Origin: Fragilaria crotonensis
Taxonomy: Eukaryota > Bacillariophyta > Fragilariophyceae > Fragilariales > Fragilariaceae
Direction: 5' to 3'
Length of the DNA: 64,000 bases
Assembly: GCA_022925895.1 (NCBI GenBank)
Contig: JAKSYS010000048.1
Span: 62,001-126,000 of the forward strand
Below are positions 22,631 to 33,936 of this stretch, one piece after another. The first letter of the stretch is position 1. Each line of letters begins with the position of its first letter. The notes under the pieces are model-generated. The model made no database searches. It was not told the DNA's origin and saw only the letters and a program-made list of their open reading frames with translations. A program made the position numbers and the translations under genes.

Positions 22631-25600
22631 CTCTTCGGTCGGACGCTGTTACGATCCTTCACTCCAACGACAACGTCCACAGGCCTTCTAGCATCTCCTT
22701 TCCGCTTTCTCATTCAAAGTTGTTCTTGGGCAAGTCGTTCTCTACCCTTTCACGACTTCGAGCGTCGTATCATCTGTCTCGCGCTTTCCCACCTCTTCCA
22801 GGTTTCACCCCTCGGTAAACTTCTTCGCACCCTTCTCTACCAATGGTTCCTCTCTCGCTTTCGCATCCTTCTCTACCTCATGTTCCGTTCTCCGCTCTAT
22901 CTATTTCTCGCTCTTCTCCATTTACTGAGTGTACCCTCTCCTCCGATCTCTCCGAATCCATACTCGTGTCGTCTCCTTCCCGACCTTGAAGACGAACTAC
23001 AACATCGCGACAAACCTCACAATCCATCATTCTGTCCTATGCACCTACCTTTTCTACGTCTCCTTTCGGATGATTGTTGTCTTCCGCTCGCTCTCCACTC
23101 CCATATACAGCGTTCGGACTTCGATCCGGACTTCGTAGCAACACTCCTATCTCGTGGTACCGACGACGACATCGTTGACATCATCCTCGACACGGGATGC
23201 ACTTTTGCCATCACTCCAGATCGTCGCGACTTCATCGAATACCACGAAGGCTCCGTTGGAAAGGTTCAAACGGTCAATGGTCCTACTCCCGTCGTCGGCC
23301 ACGGACTAGTTCGCTGGACTCTCATCAGCGAAGACGGCTCTCTTTCATATCTCGTTGTCCCATGTCATCACGTTCCGGCGTCCAAGGTACGATTGCTCTC
23401 CCCACAAGATTACTGTCTCTACAATGGCCTCGATGGCTCTCGCGATCAATATGGTGGCAACTCCAACTACTTCTGGATGAATGCCAACAAGACCGGTTCT
23501 CGCTTCCAATGTCCCATCGACCCTCGCTCAAATCTCCCGGTCGCTCTCGCCAAATTGCCTTGCCATCAGGACGGACAATGCTCGTCGCCAACCACATCTC
23601 CTCCCACATGTATCTCTTGCCAACGCCAAAGTATCGCCTCTTTGTCCGTCTTCGACGAGACGAATCAAAACCTCACCGGCGCCCAGAAGGAACTCTTACT
23701 TTGGCATTCTCGGCTTGGTCATCTCGGCTTCTCCCACGTTCAGCGCCTCATGCGCCCTCGAGACATCGAGCGGCTCTCTTCGTCATCCAAACCTACATCT
23801 GCCGATGCTTGTCTCGTCCCCAAGCACCCCTCCACTCGCACGTGCCAACCACCTCTCTGTGCTGCCTGTCAAATCGCACGCGCAAAGCGTCGCAGCACCG
23901 ACGTCTCTACCACAACCGTTCACTCCGAACAACTCCTGAAGATTGGCGACCTTCAACCAGGGGGACGTGTCTCTATCGATCAGTATGAATCTGCGGTTCG
24001 CGGTCGCCTCTCCACCAGTCGAGGCATGGAAAGTTTCGGGTCCAAGTACGCCGGCGGCACCATCTTTTGTGACCACGCAAGCGGCTTCATTCAATGCTTC
24101 CACCAAGTTTCTCTCCGCGCGGCCGACACTCTCATTTCAAAACGTGCTTTCGAACGCATTGCCAAGACCTGCGGAACGAAAATAATGTCATATCATGGCG
24201 ACAACGGAGTGTTCAAGTCGAAAGAATTCACTGACGCGCTTGCCTCTGACGAACAAAACCTCACACTATCTGGCGTTGGCGCACATCATCAAAACGGCGT
24301 CGCCGAGCGCGCTATTCGAACTGTCACCGAACGTGCTCGCGCCATGATGCAGCATTCTTTCCTCCATTGGCCTGAAGAATTCCAAATCGACCTCTGGCCT
24401 TTTGCCCTCGATCATGCATGCTGGATGTACAATCACACTCCGCATCGCTCTCATGGTTGGGCCCCAATCGAAATCTTCTGCGGATCCAACATCGCATGCC
24501 AACACCTGCAACGAGTCCGAGTGTGGGGCTGCCCCAGCTACGTTCTAAGCCCCACGCTCCAAGACGGAAAGAAGATCCCAAAGTGGGCCCCTAAGGCACG
24601 TCGAGGACAGTTTCTCGGATTCAGCCGCAACCATTCGTCAACCATCGGGCTCGTTCGCAACCTCCAAACTGGATCCATCAGCCCACAATTTCACGTCGTA
24701 TTCGACGAACTCTTCACCACCGTTCACAGCGTCGACGAGGATAACGACACATGGATCGAACTCTTCATTTCGGAAAGGGAATATTATGGCCCCGACGAAG
24801 ACGAAGAAGCTGATGACGGTCTCACGTTTCCCGAGATCGATCCCAATTGGCTTCCCATCGCAGAACTACCTATTCCCATCACCGTACCACCACCGGCTCC
24901 GAACGTAACTCTTCCAGCTCCTGCCGACGACATGCCAGAGCCAGCCGAGGAGGACGATCCAATACCATTTGAGGACATTGCTGCCGTTCAACCTGAAATT
25001 GTCGAGCCTCCTCAAGCCCCACCTGAACGTACTCAACGAGCAAGACGTCCCAATCAACGCGTGTTCGGCGACGAATGGACCAACCACACCGTCCAATTGA
25101 CGCCGTCGTCGCGCACCCTCCTTGGACATATTGTCCCAAATCTTTCACATGATGACCTATTTCTCCATTCGCTCGATTGGGATGCTCCATTCTCGGACGA
25201 TTACGCGTCCTATCACGCTATCAACGAGCTCCACACCGACCCCTTTTCAAATGAGATCGAGTGGTTCCATCCTTTCACTCTTGCTGCTAAGGCATCCAGC
25301 GCAGATACACCAACACTTCGCGACATCCAACGTCTTACTCCGCAAGAGATTGACCTCTGGTACGAGGCCATGGATATCGAGCTCGCAGCCCTTCGCGACA
25401 AGAACACCATGACCGAAATTGCTCGCTCCGACGTTCCTCATGGCCATCAGATCATCAGATCTACATGGGCTTTTCGGAGAAAGCGAAGACCAAATGGTGA
25501 GGTTCACAAATTGAAGGCGAGGTTTGTCGTTCGAGGTGATCTCCAAATTCTCAACAGCTCAGAAGGCACTTACTCGCCAGTTGTTGATTGGAGCACCGTT

Positions 25601-26896
25601 CGCTTACTCTTTATTCTCACCGTTGCACAATTCCTCAAGAGCACTACCATCGACTTCAACGCCGCCTTCGTCCAATCCGATTTGCCAGAACCAATCTATC
25701 TAGAACTTCCACCAGGTTATTCGGTTCCAGGGGAGGACAAAGTATACAAGGTGATCAAATCCTTGTATGGAGATGTCCGCGCCGCGAAGCTTTGGTACCA
25801 ACATCTCAGCGCAGCTCTTGTCGACAAGCTGGGTTTTCAACGGAGCACCATCGATTCATGCTTATACTTCCGAAACGGTCTCGTGTTCGCTTTTTACGTC
25901 GATGATGGCATCATTGTCAGCGCCAATGATGAAATGATTGCAACCTTCATTGCAGAACTCCGAGAGTGTCGTTTTGATCTTGGTGTAGAAGACGATTACG
26001 CAGGCTACCTCGGGGTTGACATCATTACTCAAGCGGATGGCTCCATTCTAATGCGGCAAACTGGGCTCATCGAACGCATTCTTGTCGATCTCAATCTCTC
26101 CGATTCTACCTCCTCCAAGCCTACTCCCGCGTCCGACATTCTTGGTTCTCACAAAGACAGTCCTCCGTTCGACCATTCGTTCAATTATCGCTCCGTTCTG
26201 GGAAAGATTATGTATCTGTCATCCAATACCCGATGTGAGCTTTCCGTCTCCAACCACCAATGCGCGCGCTTCTCCGTCGACCCTCGCGTGCCTCATGGCG
26301 TTGCCCTCAAACGCATCGGTCGTTATCTCTTGGGTACTCGCGACAAAGGCATGATTATCCTTCCCACCACCGATCTCACTCTCGATTGTTATGCTGATGC
26401 CGACTTTGCCGGTTTATTCTCATCCTCCGATCCAAACGATCCGAAATGTGTCAAGTCTCGCACCGGATTCGTCATCATCCTCGCCGGCATTCCTGTCGCC
26501 TGGGTCAGCAGACTTCAGATCGAAACTGCCCTCTCAACCATGGAAGCCGAGTACATCTCACTATCTCAAGCTCTTCGTATGCTCTTGCCGCTTCGCATCA
26601 TTCTTGACGAAGTCACTTCATCACTAAATCTAAAGAAAGATCCTCATTCCGCCATCAAGTCCACAATCTTCGAGGACAATCAAGCTTGTCTCTCTCTTGC
26701 GACATCAAGCCCTCCTAAGATGACTCCTCGTTCCAAAAGCATCGCCGTCAAGTATCATTGGTTCCGCGAACATCTCGAACCGGGTGTCGTCGACATCGTT
26801 CCTATCGCGTCCTCTGAACAATTAGCAGATATCTTCACCAAGCCCTTGGGTTCAATTCAATTCGTGTACCTTCGGAAGAAATTGCTTGGATGGTGA
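22631..26896 (+). CDS. pol: Pol polyprotein of element 1 (protease, integrase, reverse transcriptase, RNase H)
   Basis: The frame stays open from the codon after the gag TGA to 26896, 1,421 codons; the first ATG in it is at 22880 (1,338 residues from there). From that ATG, protease DTGCT lies near residue 104. The pre-integrase zinc region follows (WHSRLGHLGF and CAACQIARAKR). The integrase triad lies in SIDQY, HGDNGVF and GVAERAIRT. Reverse transcriptase has WAFRRKRR, KARFVVRGD and the catalytic YVDD at about 1006-1009. RNase H has CYADADFAG, STMEAEYISL and FEDNQACL, and the end is ADIFTKPLG. All motifs are complete and no stop interrupts. The likely product is a Gag-Pol fusion by readthrough, cut by the element's own protease. 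A start at 22880 is the alternative. Confidence 0.95.
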   Translation, partial: LFGRTLLRSFTPTTTSTGLLASPFRFLIQSCSWASRSLPFHDFERRIICLALSHLFQVSPLGKLLRTLLYQWFLSRFRILLYLMFRSPLYLFLALLHLLSVPSPPISPNPYSCRLLPDLEDELQHRDKPHNPSFCPMHLPFLRLLSDDCCLPLALHSHIQRSDFDPDFVATLLSRGTDDDIVDIILDTGCTFAITPDRRDFIEYHEGSVGKVQTVNGPTPVVGHGLVRWTLISEDGSLSYLVVPCHHVPASKVRLLSPQDYCLYNGLDGSRDQYGGNSNYFWMNANKTGSRFQCPIDPRSNLPVALAKLPCHQDGQCSSPTTSPPTCISCQRQSIASLSVFDETNQNLTGAQKELLLWHSRLGHLGFSHVQRLMRPRDIERLSSSSKPTSADACLVPKHPSTRTCQPPLCAACQIARAKRRSTDVSTTTVHSEQLLKIGDLQPGGRVSIDQYESAVRGRLSTSRGMESFGSKYAGGTIFCDHASGFIQCFHQVSLRAADTLISKRAFERIAKTCGTKIMSYHGDNGVFKSKEFTDALASDEQNLTLSGVGAHHQNGVAERAIRTVTERARAMMQHSFLHWPEEFQIDLWPFALDHACWMYNHTPHRSHGWAPIEIFCGSNIACQHLQRVRVWGCPSYVLSPTLQDGKKIPKWAPKARRGQFLGFSRNHSSTIGLVRNLQTGSISPQFHVVFDELFTTVHSVDEDNDTWIELFISEREYYGPDEDEEADDGLTFPEIDPNWLPIAELPIPITVPPPAPNVTLPAPADDMPEPAEEDDPIPFEDIAAVQPEIVEPPQAPPERTQRARRPNQRVFGDEWTNHTVQLTPSSRTLLGHIVPNLSHDDLFLHSLDWDAPFSDDYASYHAINELHTDPFSNEIEWFHPFTLAAKASSADTPTLRDIQRLTPQEIDLWYEAMDIELAALRDKNTMTEIARSDVPHGHQIIRSTWAFRRKRRPNGEVHKLKARFVVRGDLQILNSSEGTYSPVVDWSTVRLLFILTVAQFLKSTTIDFNAAFVQSDLPEPIYLELPPGYSVPGEDKVYKVIKSLYGDVRAAKLWYQHLSAALVDKLGFQRSTIDSCLYFRNGLVFAFYVDDGIIVSANDEMIATFIAELRECRFDLGVEDDYAGYLGVDIITQADGSILMRQTGLIERILVDLNLSDSTSSKPTPASDILGSHKDSPPFDHSFNYRSVLGKIMYLSSNTRCELSVSNHQCARFSVDPRVPHGVALKRIGRYLLGTRDKGMIILPTTDLTLDCYADADFAGLFSSSDPNDPKCVKSRTGFVIILAGIPVAWVSRLQIETALSTMEAEYISLSQALRMLLPLRIILDEVTSSLNLKKDPHSAIKSTIFEDNQACLSLATSSPPKMTPRSKSIAVKYHWFREHLEPGVVDIVPIASSEQLADIFTKPLGSIQFVYLRKKLLGW

Positions 26897-26998
26897 TTTT
26901 TCAAGGTCGTTATCCATGTCACATCCTATATATACATATGTGTATATCTTTTGACGGTATGCGTGCATGTACATGCTCCGTTTGACATCTCAAAATCC

Positions 26999-27005
26999 AG
27001 GGGAG
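26999..27005 (+). promoter_or_regulatory. Polypurine tract of element 1
   Basis: AGGGGAG directly before the 3' LTR is the expected plus-strand primer. Confidence 0.75.
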
Positions 27006-27394
27006 TGTAGGTATACAAGATGTACACTATGTCGGTGACTGTCGTGTGTGACGTCACCGATGTCGTGATCTATGTACCTTTCATTTATATTTTTCGGTTT
27101 CAAACTATTTCAAACTGAAACACACGTTCATCGTTATCCCACGATGAACATATGCATTCACTTTCTAATTAGCTCACAATATTTCTAATAACAACATGTA
27201 TCACATCTATACTACATCACGGCTTTCTATGCCATTACTGCTATTCGATCGGTCTACGTTCTAAACACATCGTCGCCTCGCTACTTCTCACCATGTCGCC
27301 ATGCATCCTCCGTTCATTCACAGTCAGACATTCCCTTTTGATATGCGCGTTCCGTACTTAAGACGGGATGGCCTTTACAAAAGAGGGAATCACA
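27006..27394 (+). repeat. 3' LTR of element 1
   Basis: 389 bp, matching the 5' LTR by eye at every position checked. It contains an ATG at 27301 that is in frame with the host gene fragment to the right. Confidence 0.95.
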
Positions 27395-30300
27395 AGTCTG
27401 CACTGTTTCCCAAAGGAAAGGACGGATCACTGGAACGTGTTGGCCGAAACAATAGCAAGGGCCTACGGATACGTATGGAGAACAACACGGTGCAAGTCCG
27501 AACCCGTGGTGCCTCCGTTCCTCCGGAAGGGGCGTCAAAAATATTTGTATACGCCGCCCCGACGACTTCGAATCCGACCCTCTCATCAGCGATTCCAACG
27601 ACCTCGCTTGAGACCGATGCAACGCTGGCACCAACAAGTTCAGCAGGGCCGTCAAGCCCGCCCAGCACCATTCCCACTCGCACGACGATCAAGATCGTCA
27701 TTACCAACGCGTTCTATGTATCCAACAACGTCGGGTTGACATCCGTCAACTTTTCAGAGAGCACTTCCATTTACAAGAAACTGAATGGCACCTACAATTC
27801 ACTATTGGAGTTGCTTTACCCTGTTGATGAGACGACCGAGCTGATTGGAAGCAGTATCGTCAACGTTCAAGATTTTCCTTGTGAACTGTCTGCCACTGGT
27901 GGGACCTTGTGCCAAAAGGTCAAAGCAAACCACACTGTTGCATTGATCGACTCTGACGTTGATGTGAATAAAACGTACGACAAGTTGATGACGCTAATTG
28001 ACGCTTCTGTCGGTGACGGTAAACTTCAAGAGCTGCTGGTGGCGGAATATCCTGACTCGCATCTGACTATTCGAAAGGAAATCGACGATGTGGTCGAAGT
28101 TGTTGTTCGCAACTCCTTTCTGCTGAAGGACACAGAATTTGTCAACGAGGTCACGTTACAACCCGAAAGTAATGCGTATCGGCTGCTGCAGGATGGCTAC
28201 GAATTCATGAATTCTGACATCGTTACCAGCAGCAATGTCTCTGACATTGCATACGTTCCCAAGAGCGCAACACTGATGAAAATTGTTGGCATTAACTGTC
28301 CAGAAAATTCTGATTCCCTTTGCCAGAATGTCTCGGCAAGCTACAATGTTACCGTAGCTGCCTCGAGTGGTGCTGATGCGCAATTAGTATTGGGACGGCT
28401 GAGCAATTTGACATTAGCAGCAATAACTTCCGGAAATCTGCAGGATGTATTGCATGTGCTGAACTCCAGCGTTCCGTTTCGCACAGTCGATGTAAACGGG
28501 AGTTCGCCGATCCCACTTGAAAGCGATGTTGAAGCCGATGCTTCGGAAGGGTTTGAAACCGATGCTGCCGACCTTGCTATCGACGTGACGTTTTCTTTTG
28601 CAGTCTCGCTGGACTCGGCCATTACGATTGGAGGCAATCTAATCCAACAGCTTCGTTGGGCGGTGGCAAACATAAGTGCAGGGTACAACGATGAGTCGTT
28701 GGGAACAACACTTCAGGGAAGCGGGCGCCTAGACTTTTTTGTTCCAATCATATGCCCTTCAGACAATGGCTACAACGGTGTCCCAACAGGCAATGACACA
28801 ACTTCAAATAACAGGGATCGAAGGGATGGTCGAAGCGATACACCGATCAAGAGGAAGAGACGCTCACGCTCGCCATCTGACATTTTCTCCGAGGGTTCTA
28901 AAGGCAATGAAACTCCAGCGACAACTAAGGAAGGGGCTGGCGGAGACATGACATCGCTCGACGAGACGACAGCAACACTGCCACCGGGTGATAATACAAC
29001 CGAGCCTGTTTCCGTTAATGAAACAGTTCCCAACAGAAGGGAACTCGCTGTTTCAACTTTGCGGAAGGCGACCGAGGTGGTGCAGAAAGGTGTAGGCGAA
29101 TCGCATTGTTTCACATTGTTTGGATCGTTCAAAGTGCAACCGCTGCATTCAAATGTCAGCACGCTTGCCGTTCAGCAAGAGTTCACAGAGCGCTTTGAAA
29201 GGAAGCTGTTTAATGGCGAGCTCCAACGTGCGATGCAATCACGGCCCGTGCTTTCGCACCTACGCACTTTAGGAGACCAGGGGCTGAAATTGGCACGGCC
29301 TGCTGCTGCGAAAATTCAGTCTGCTTTCACCATATTGTCGCCCGTACCGCTTCGACCAGAGGATTTAGAATCCGGAGGCTCTACGAGGAATAAGCTTGAG
29401 CTGGCCTTTTCCACCCTCATTGAAGTCATTCTTGGAAAATCATCACTTTCATATCTGGAAGGCAGTTCAAATATAGAAGACATTGACGATGCAAGGTGTC
29501 CCACGGCAAGCTCGTCTGGAAATCACTGCTACCTGGTCGAAGGTTCATACGCAGTTCGACTATCTAATTCAGCTGACGAAGCGGCAACCAAAGGAGAATT
29601 GGGAGCTGCAACCAAGCAGGCAATCGACGATGGAGAGCTGCAAAAGTCATCGATTCAGATTTATCGCTTTGGGTCGTGTCGGGGTTGCCGTCCGGACCAA
29701 GCACCTCTACTCCAACTCAAGCCCCAACCACTGCACCTTTAAGCGATCCCACAATATCGCTGACTAGAAGGCCTTCTGTGCAGCCTCCCTCGACTCCATC
29801 ACCTTTCGATCCTTCGAACACCGGGAAGTCGCCGCCAACACAGTCAGAGTGGCAATCGGTTGAACCTTCCAACAACTTGGATCCGTCGATTACCCCAACA
29901 ACGCCGCGATTCCCATCAGCTGTCCCCTCCACATATCCCTCGAAAATTCAATCACTGTCGCCATCTGCCATCCTTTCACGTCCTCCCTCCCACGCATTAT
30001 CAGTAACTCCACCGCCCTCATCTAGGCCATCGCATCATCTCCCACCAACAGAACCTGAAGCGCTCGGGCTGTCGACCGTTCAGGAAGCCCCGATTGCTAT
30101 CACTGCCGGGAGCTATGTGGCTTTAGCCATGGGAATTCTTCTTTTGTGTCTATGCGGAATCGGAATCGGCCTCGGCTTTGGGTACAAGAAACGCCAGAAA
30201 GCCAAGGATGGCGATCCTGACGACGAAAAAATTGAGAGCAACCCATTCAACACTGCTGATTTTAATACATTTTGGGACGCAGAATGCAAGATGATCCATC

Positions 30301-30860
30301 CACCGTTGCAAGATCACACTGATGTTGAGTGGGACTTCGAGGATTCTACGAGTTTAGCTAGTCCGTCCGAGTCATCTGCAACACAAGATCCTTCGGTGGT
30401 GGAGTCAGCAGCTTCCACTGGTCACGGGGGCTTCTCAATTTTCCGGCGCAAGGCGAAAGATGAGAAAGTCAAATTCGAGAAGGATTCTGACATGTTCGCC
30501 CTCGATAAATGTATTCATTCGGTCCAAGTCCAAGACATCACGGACGCTGCATGGGGATACAATATTGATGAAGAGGATTTGGATGTATTTGATGCGTGCG
30601 CTACTGGCGTTCCGGAAATTTCGGCTAAAACAAGTTCTTCCCTTGGAACGAAACTTGCAAAATTAGATAGACGTTGGAACAGCATGACCGACGCACACGC
30701 TGGCATAAGCTCATTTGGGTTGCCGAAGTCTGTCGATGCCGTTGGAAGTGGCTTCAGCAGAAGCTATTCCGATTCGTCAGAGGGGTCAACGTATATAAGT
30801 TTCCCAGCCTCAGGGTCCGAATTGGACGATACATGCGCCGACAGTCGTTACGATACATAA
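27395..30860 (+). pseudogene. C-terminal part of the interrupted secreted membrane protein, with a second frame break
   Basis: After the right copy of AGTCT the frame of the 19986 gene continues (ALFPKGKDG) to 29742. It then needs a switch of frame near 29671-29690 to reach the stop at 30860. Joined at one target copy and allowing one missing base near the G runs there, the old gene has 1,279 codons. The region holds three or four loosely repeated modules with spaced Cys (for example CELSATGGTLCQKVKANHTV, CPENSDSLCQNVSASYNVTV, CPTASSSGNHCYLVEGSYAV), many Asn-x-Ser/Thr sites, and a Pro/Ser/Thr-rich stalk. One membrane helix lies near 30110-30190 (YVALAMGILLLCLCGIGIGLGF), then a cytoplasmic tail of about 220 residues. 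It was probably a large cell-surface glycoprotein. Confidence 0.8.
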
Positions 30861-31333
30861 TATTGTGCGGAGTGTCCAGTATCAGCTGCCTCTCATATGT
30901 GAGGAGGTGCTAGAAACAACATCTCCGAGAATGGGTTCACCACGAATTGGCATCCGGTGTGTTTCTCATGGCGAGCGGTTCTGCATGGGAAAGGGACGTT
31001 CTTCGGCGGTTATCTCGGCAATCTTCGAACGAATTAGTTGTTGGAACGAAAAGATTTGGGTGACGAGGTATCAGTGACCATTTTGAAGAGGGATCTGCCC
31101 AGTGCTTCATGACTGCGTCGGGACGGCACAAGCAAGGCCCATCACGGGGATGCTGCCAACTCGATGCTTCGCACTTGGGTGTGGGGGAGGTTAGTTCATC
31201 AACGTAAGATCAGCACAGGACGCAAAATTGGTGTTTGATTTGTTATAGGTAGTCAACATCTGGATTGACTTCTGTGTGTCTTCAACTATGAAGTGATTAC
31301 AGTAGTCAAGAGTGGAGAGCGTTTATTTTTGTT
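30861..31333. other. Intergenic between convergent genes
   Basis: No gene or repeat recognised in these 470 bases. Confidence 0.4.
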
Positions 31334-32381
31334 CTAGGAATTTGATGCGATCAACGGATGCTCATGGTTTTGTCCGTCCAACCAGAACTTTTCGGCCAGT
31401 GCATATCCAAAAGTCGGGTTGAAGACATGCAACAAAGTGTCAGGATTTGTAGGCACGGTAATTGTGTGCTCGCACTCTGGATGAAGCATGATGGAGAAGC
31501 CGCCATCCGCATACATGGTGCCATTCTCATCTGTGGGCCATAGTGCTGGTCCTGTAACGAAGGGACTTCACGGTTTGTGAGACAAAAAAACTGGTAATGA
31601 CGCTACAACGACAGCGTGATCGGTTTTTGTTTGCACAAACGTACATGTAAACAGTCTTCAGCATCAAGTCTTTCAACTCCTCTAACGACGTAGCTTTTCG
31701 CGCTACAGTCCCACCGTCGGAAGTGGTTATGAGCACGTTAAGTCGGTCCAAAAATGTGGGGTCGGTCGCATTGGGATTGTCAAGAATGTCATCCAGAAAG
31801 TAGTCAACGATCTTGTACAGAGATATTCGTCTCTGCAACCACATGTTTTTCGCCCCAGACGCCGAACGAAATGTATCCTCCAGAGTCATCCCCATGAACG
31901 CCACTGCAAGACCTGTTCTCAGCACCGTTGAGCAACGAAGTTTGTTCATTAACAAGCCTATTCCAAAGCCATGAACTTACTGAGGCATCCTGACGAATAA
32001 CAATAGTAGTGGTGATTTGACAAATCTGGTATGGCCTGCAAAAGCCCCAACTGGTACCAAAACCCGGCAAATCCTCCTCCTATAATTGTTTTGTTCGCAA
32101 GGAGGTGAGTGCGACTCGTCCAACAGTATGATAATCAGGATCGACAGCTCCGATTTTCACATACCTTGAACATACACGCTTCCAGGACCCGCAGGATCAA
32201 GTCTATCGTACACTAGATGAAGTGGTGATCTGGTTACCAAGAGGAAGACTCCAGCAATTGCGGCAAGGAAAATGCAAATGCAGGAAAGTGACCGAACTAA
32301 AAGTTGGACCACCAAATATGAGCGCTTCCCGACCAGTGAGCTTGCTTGCCTCGTCAGTGGCGGTTCTGCCTTACTACACAT
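31334..32381 (-). pseudogene. Patatin-like phospholipase-type membrane-anchored protein with a one-base frame break
   Basis: Four exons on the minus strand (32381-32165, 32080-31981, 31903-31645, 31565-31334) fit GT-AG introns of 84, 77 and 79 bp. The start at 32381 gives a type II anchor (VVQLLVRSLSCICIFLAAIAGVFLL). Exon 2 then encodes a Gly-rich loop (QGGGFAGFWYQLG) and the candidate nucleophile block CYSSGCL; exon 4 has VYIPFVTGPALW and YADGGFS, whose Asp-Gly-Gly matches the patatin catalytic Asp. All phases agree only if one base of the A5 run at 32040-32044 (plus strand) is dropped, giving 268 residues. As written the frame breaks between the two catalytic blocks. The nucleophile motif lacks the usual first Gly, so activity is uncertain. 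Confidence 0.7.
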
Positions 32382-33936
32382 GCTGGACAAACAAATTGAA
32401 GGCGGAGTGTGTGGCGATTCACAGATCCCTCGTTGATCGAACTTCAATTTGTCTCGGTGTAGGAAGCGAAATCGTGTTCTACAAAAAAGCATTCGGGAAC
32501 GGCCAATCGAAGGGAAGGAGCAATGAATGTCTTTTTTGGATCGAGAGGCAGAGGCAGAAGGCGAACACCAAATGTTTTCGCCTTTGGGGTTCGCATACGC
32601 CTGTTGGATAGTTGAAGTTGTGACGCACAATCACTTTTCATTTGCTCCGACTCCGCAGTGAACAGACACCACGGTACGACTGAGCAACAGTATTCCATAC
32701 CACCAGCACCCACAAGCCCACAAGCACATCCGCTGTTACTGAAGCGCCGTTACAAAACGTTATTTGAATTTTGACCTGGAGGCCCGTGAAGTGTGAATCA
32801 AGAATCAAGCCATCGTTTCTGGAACTTGAACCGGCATGCTCCGCACTTTTATGAGCGGTGATCATCGCATCGACTATGCATGTTGGACAGAAGATCTAGA
32901 CTGCTATGAGATGTGATGTGATGCCAACAATGGACATGAGATGTCAGATTCTCCGTATCGGTTCATCATTACTTGGCTCGATCCTTCGGATACACCGACC
33001 GTAGTCGCACGTGCACGGACGTCGATATCGAAACCTGCAAGAACGGCATCATCGACAACGGCCATACAAAATCAGACCGATAGGCAACTACAGAACTGTC
33101 TCATTTGATTATTTACCAAATTGAGGTTTCTCTTGAGAATCTTCTCACAATACACACTTCAGTGCTAAGCTCGATAAGGTGGTTCGACAAAGGTCACGTC
33201 AACAACTCCGTTCATTAACCAAATTGATGGCAAGAGTCGTACAATAACAGGAAATTCCAAATCTCTGCTGTACTAGTGAAGATCACTGGAACCCACCACA
33301 AGACCACCAACCGGCCAATTAATTCCAAAATGAAGTTATATGAGCCTGATCAAGGTCAACGTTGACATCTCGAATAAAGAAGCGTTCGTGAAAATTTTGA
33401 TGTGGCCGAATCTGCCTTTCTCGATGTCGATTGTGCGTTGCCTCTGGTGTACGGAACAGACGAAAAGTCGGCCGTCCATGCAGTTCGACTAACCAATGAA
33501 AATGCTGCCTTTCTCAAGCAAGTTCGTTGATGAATTCGGAGCCGACTAACCGTTGCGACTGGACCTAGGGGAATCCCTCTGATGGTATCTTGGTTGGGGT
33601 CAACTATGTAATACTTCCCACGTCTTACTTTCTATTGAACAGTTGCCGAGGAATGGTAATCGGCACAAAAACATCTTGCCGAAAGACTTCGCTCAAGCAA
33701 ACGTATGAAATCCAAAACAGATAGGTTCTAAAGTACTGAGGCAACGACGATACAAATGGCTCATGAACACAAAAGAAACGCTTCCCACAGGGCGATTGTC
33801 GTTGGGAAAATGCCGTAACCGATGAGGACTGAAACGTCATGCAGTTCCAAGTGCTTCTTCAGAAAGATGGCATTGTGACCTGCAGGTCTCGCCTCACGGA
33901 ACTCTCTTCAAGTTGTAACCCTCCTTCCTCGAGTTT
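32382..33936. other. Intergenic, no supported gene
   Basis: A 1.55-kb stretch upstream of the patatin-like gene and downstream of the glycosyltransferase. An in-frame extension of the patatin-like exon up to 32630 has no better start codon. A 71-codon minus frame at 33625-33840 has no domain. Parts of 33350-33560 read like decayed coding DNA, but no family is recognised. Confidence 0.4.

Larger units (their letters stand above)
20364..27394 (+). mobile_element. Intact Ty1/copia LTR retrotransposon (element 1)
   Basis: The element is 7,031 bp long with direct 389-bp LTRs at both ends that begin TGTAGG and end ATCACA. Inside, in order, are a primer site, gag, pol and a purine tract. By eye the two LTRs are identical and both large frames are open, so the insertion is recent. 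It sits in sense orientation inside a host gene and is flanked by AGTCT. Domain order PR-INT-RT-RNaseH in one pol assigns it to Ty1/copia; the gag and pol style matches diatom CoDi-type elements. Confidence 0.95.

Noticed and set aside
31527-31643. Unspliced reading of patatin-like exon 3 into the next intron
   Set aside because: The sequence past 31645 is an intron with GTACGT donor; splicing to 31565 restores IPFVTG and DGG in frame.
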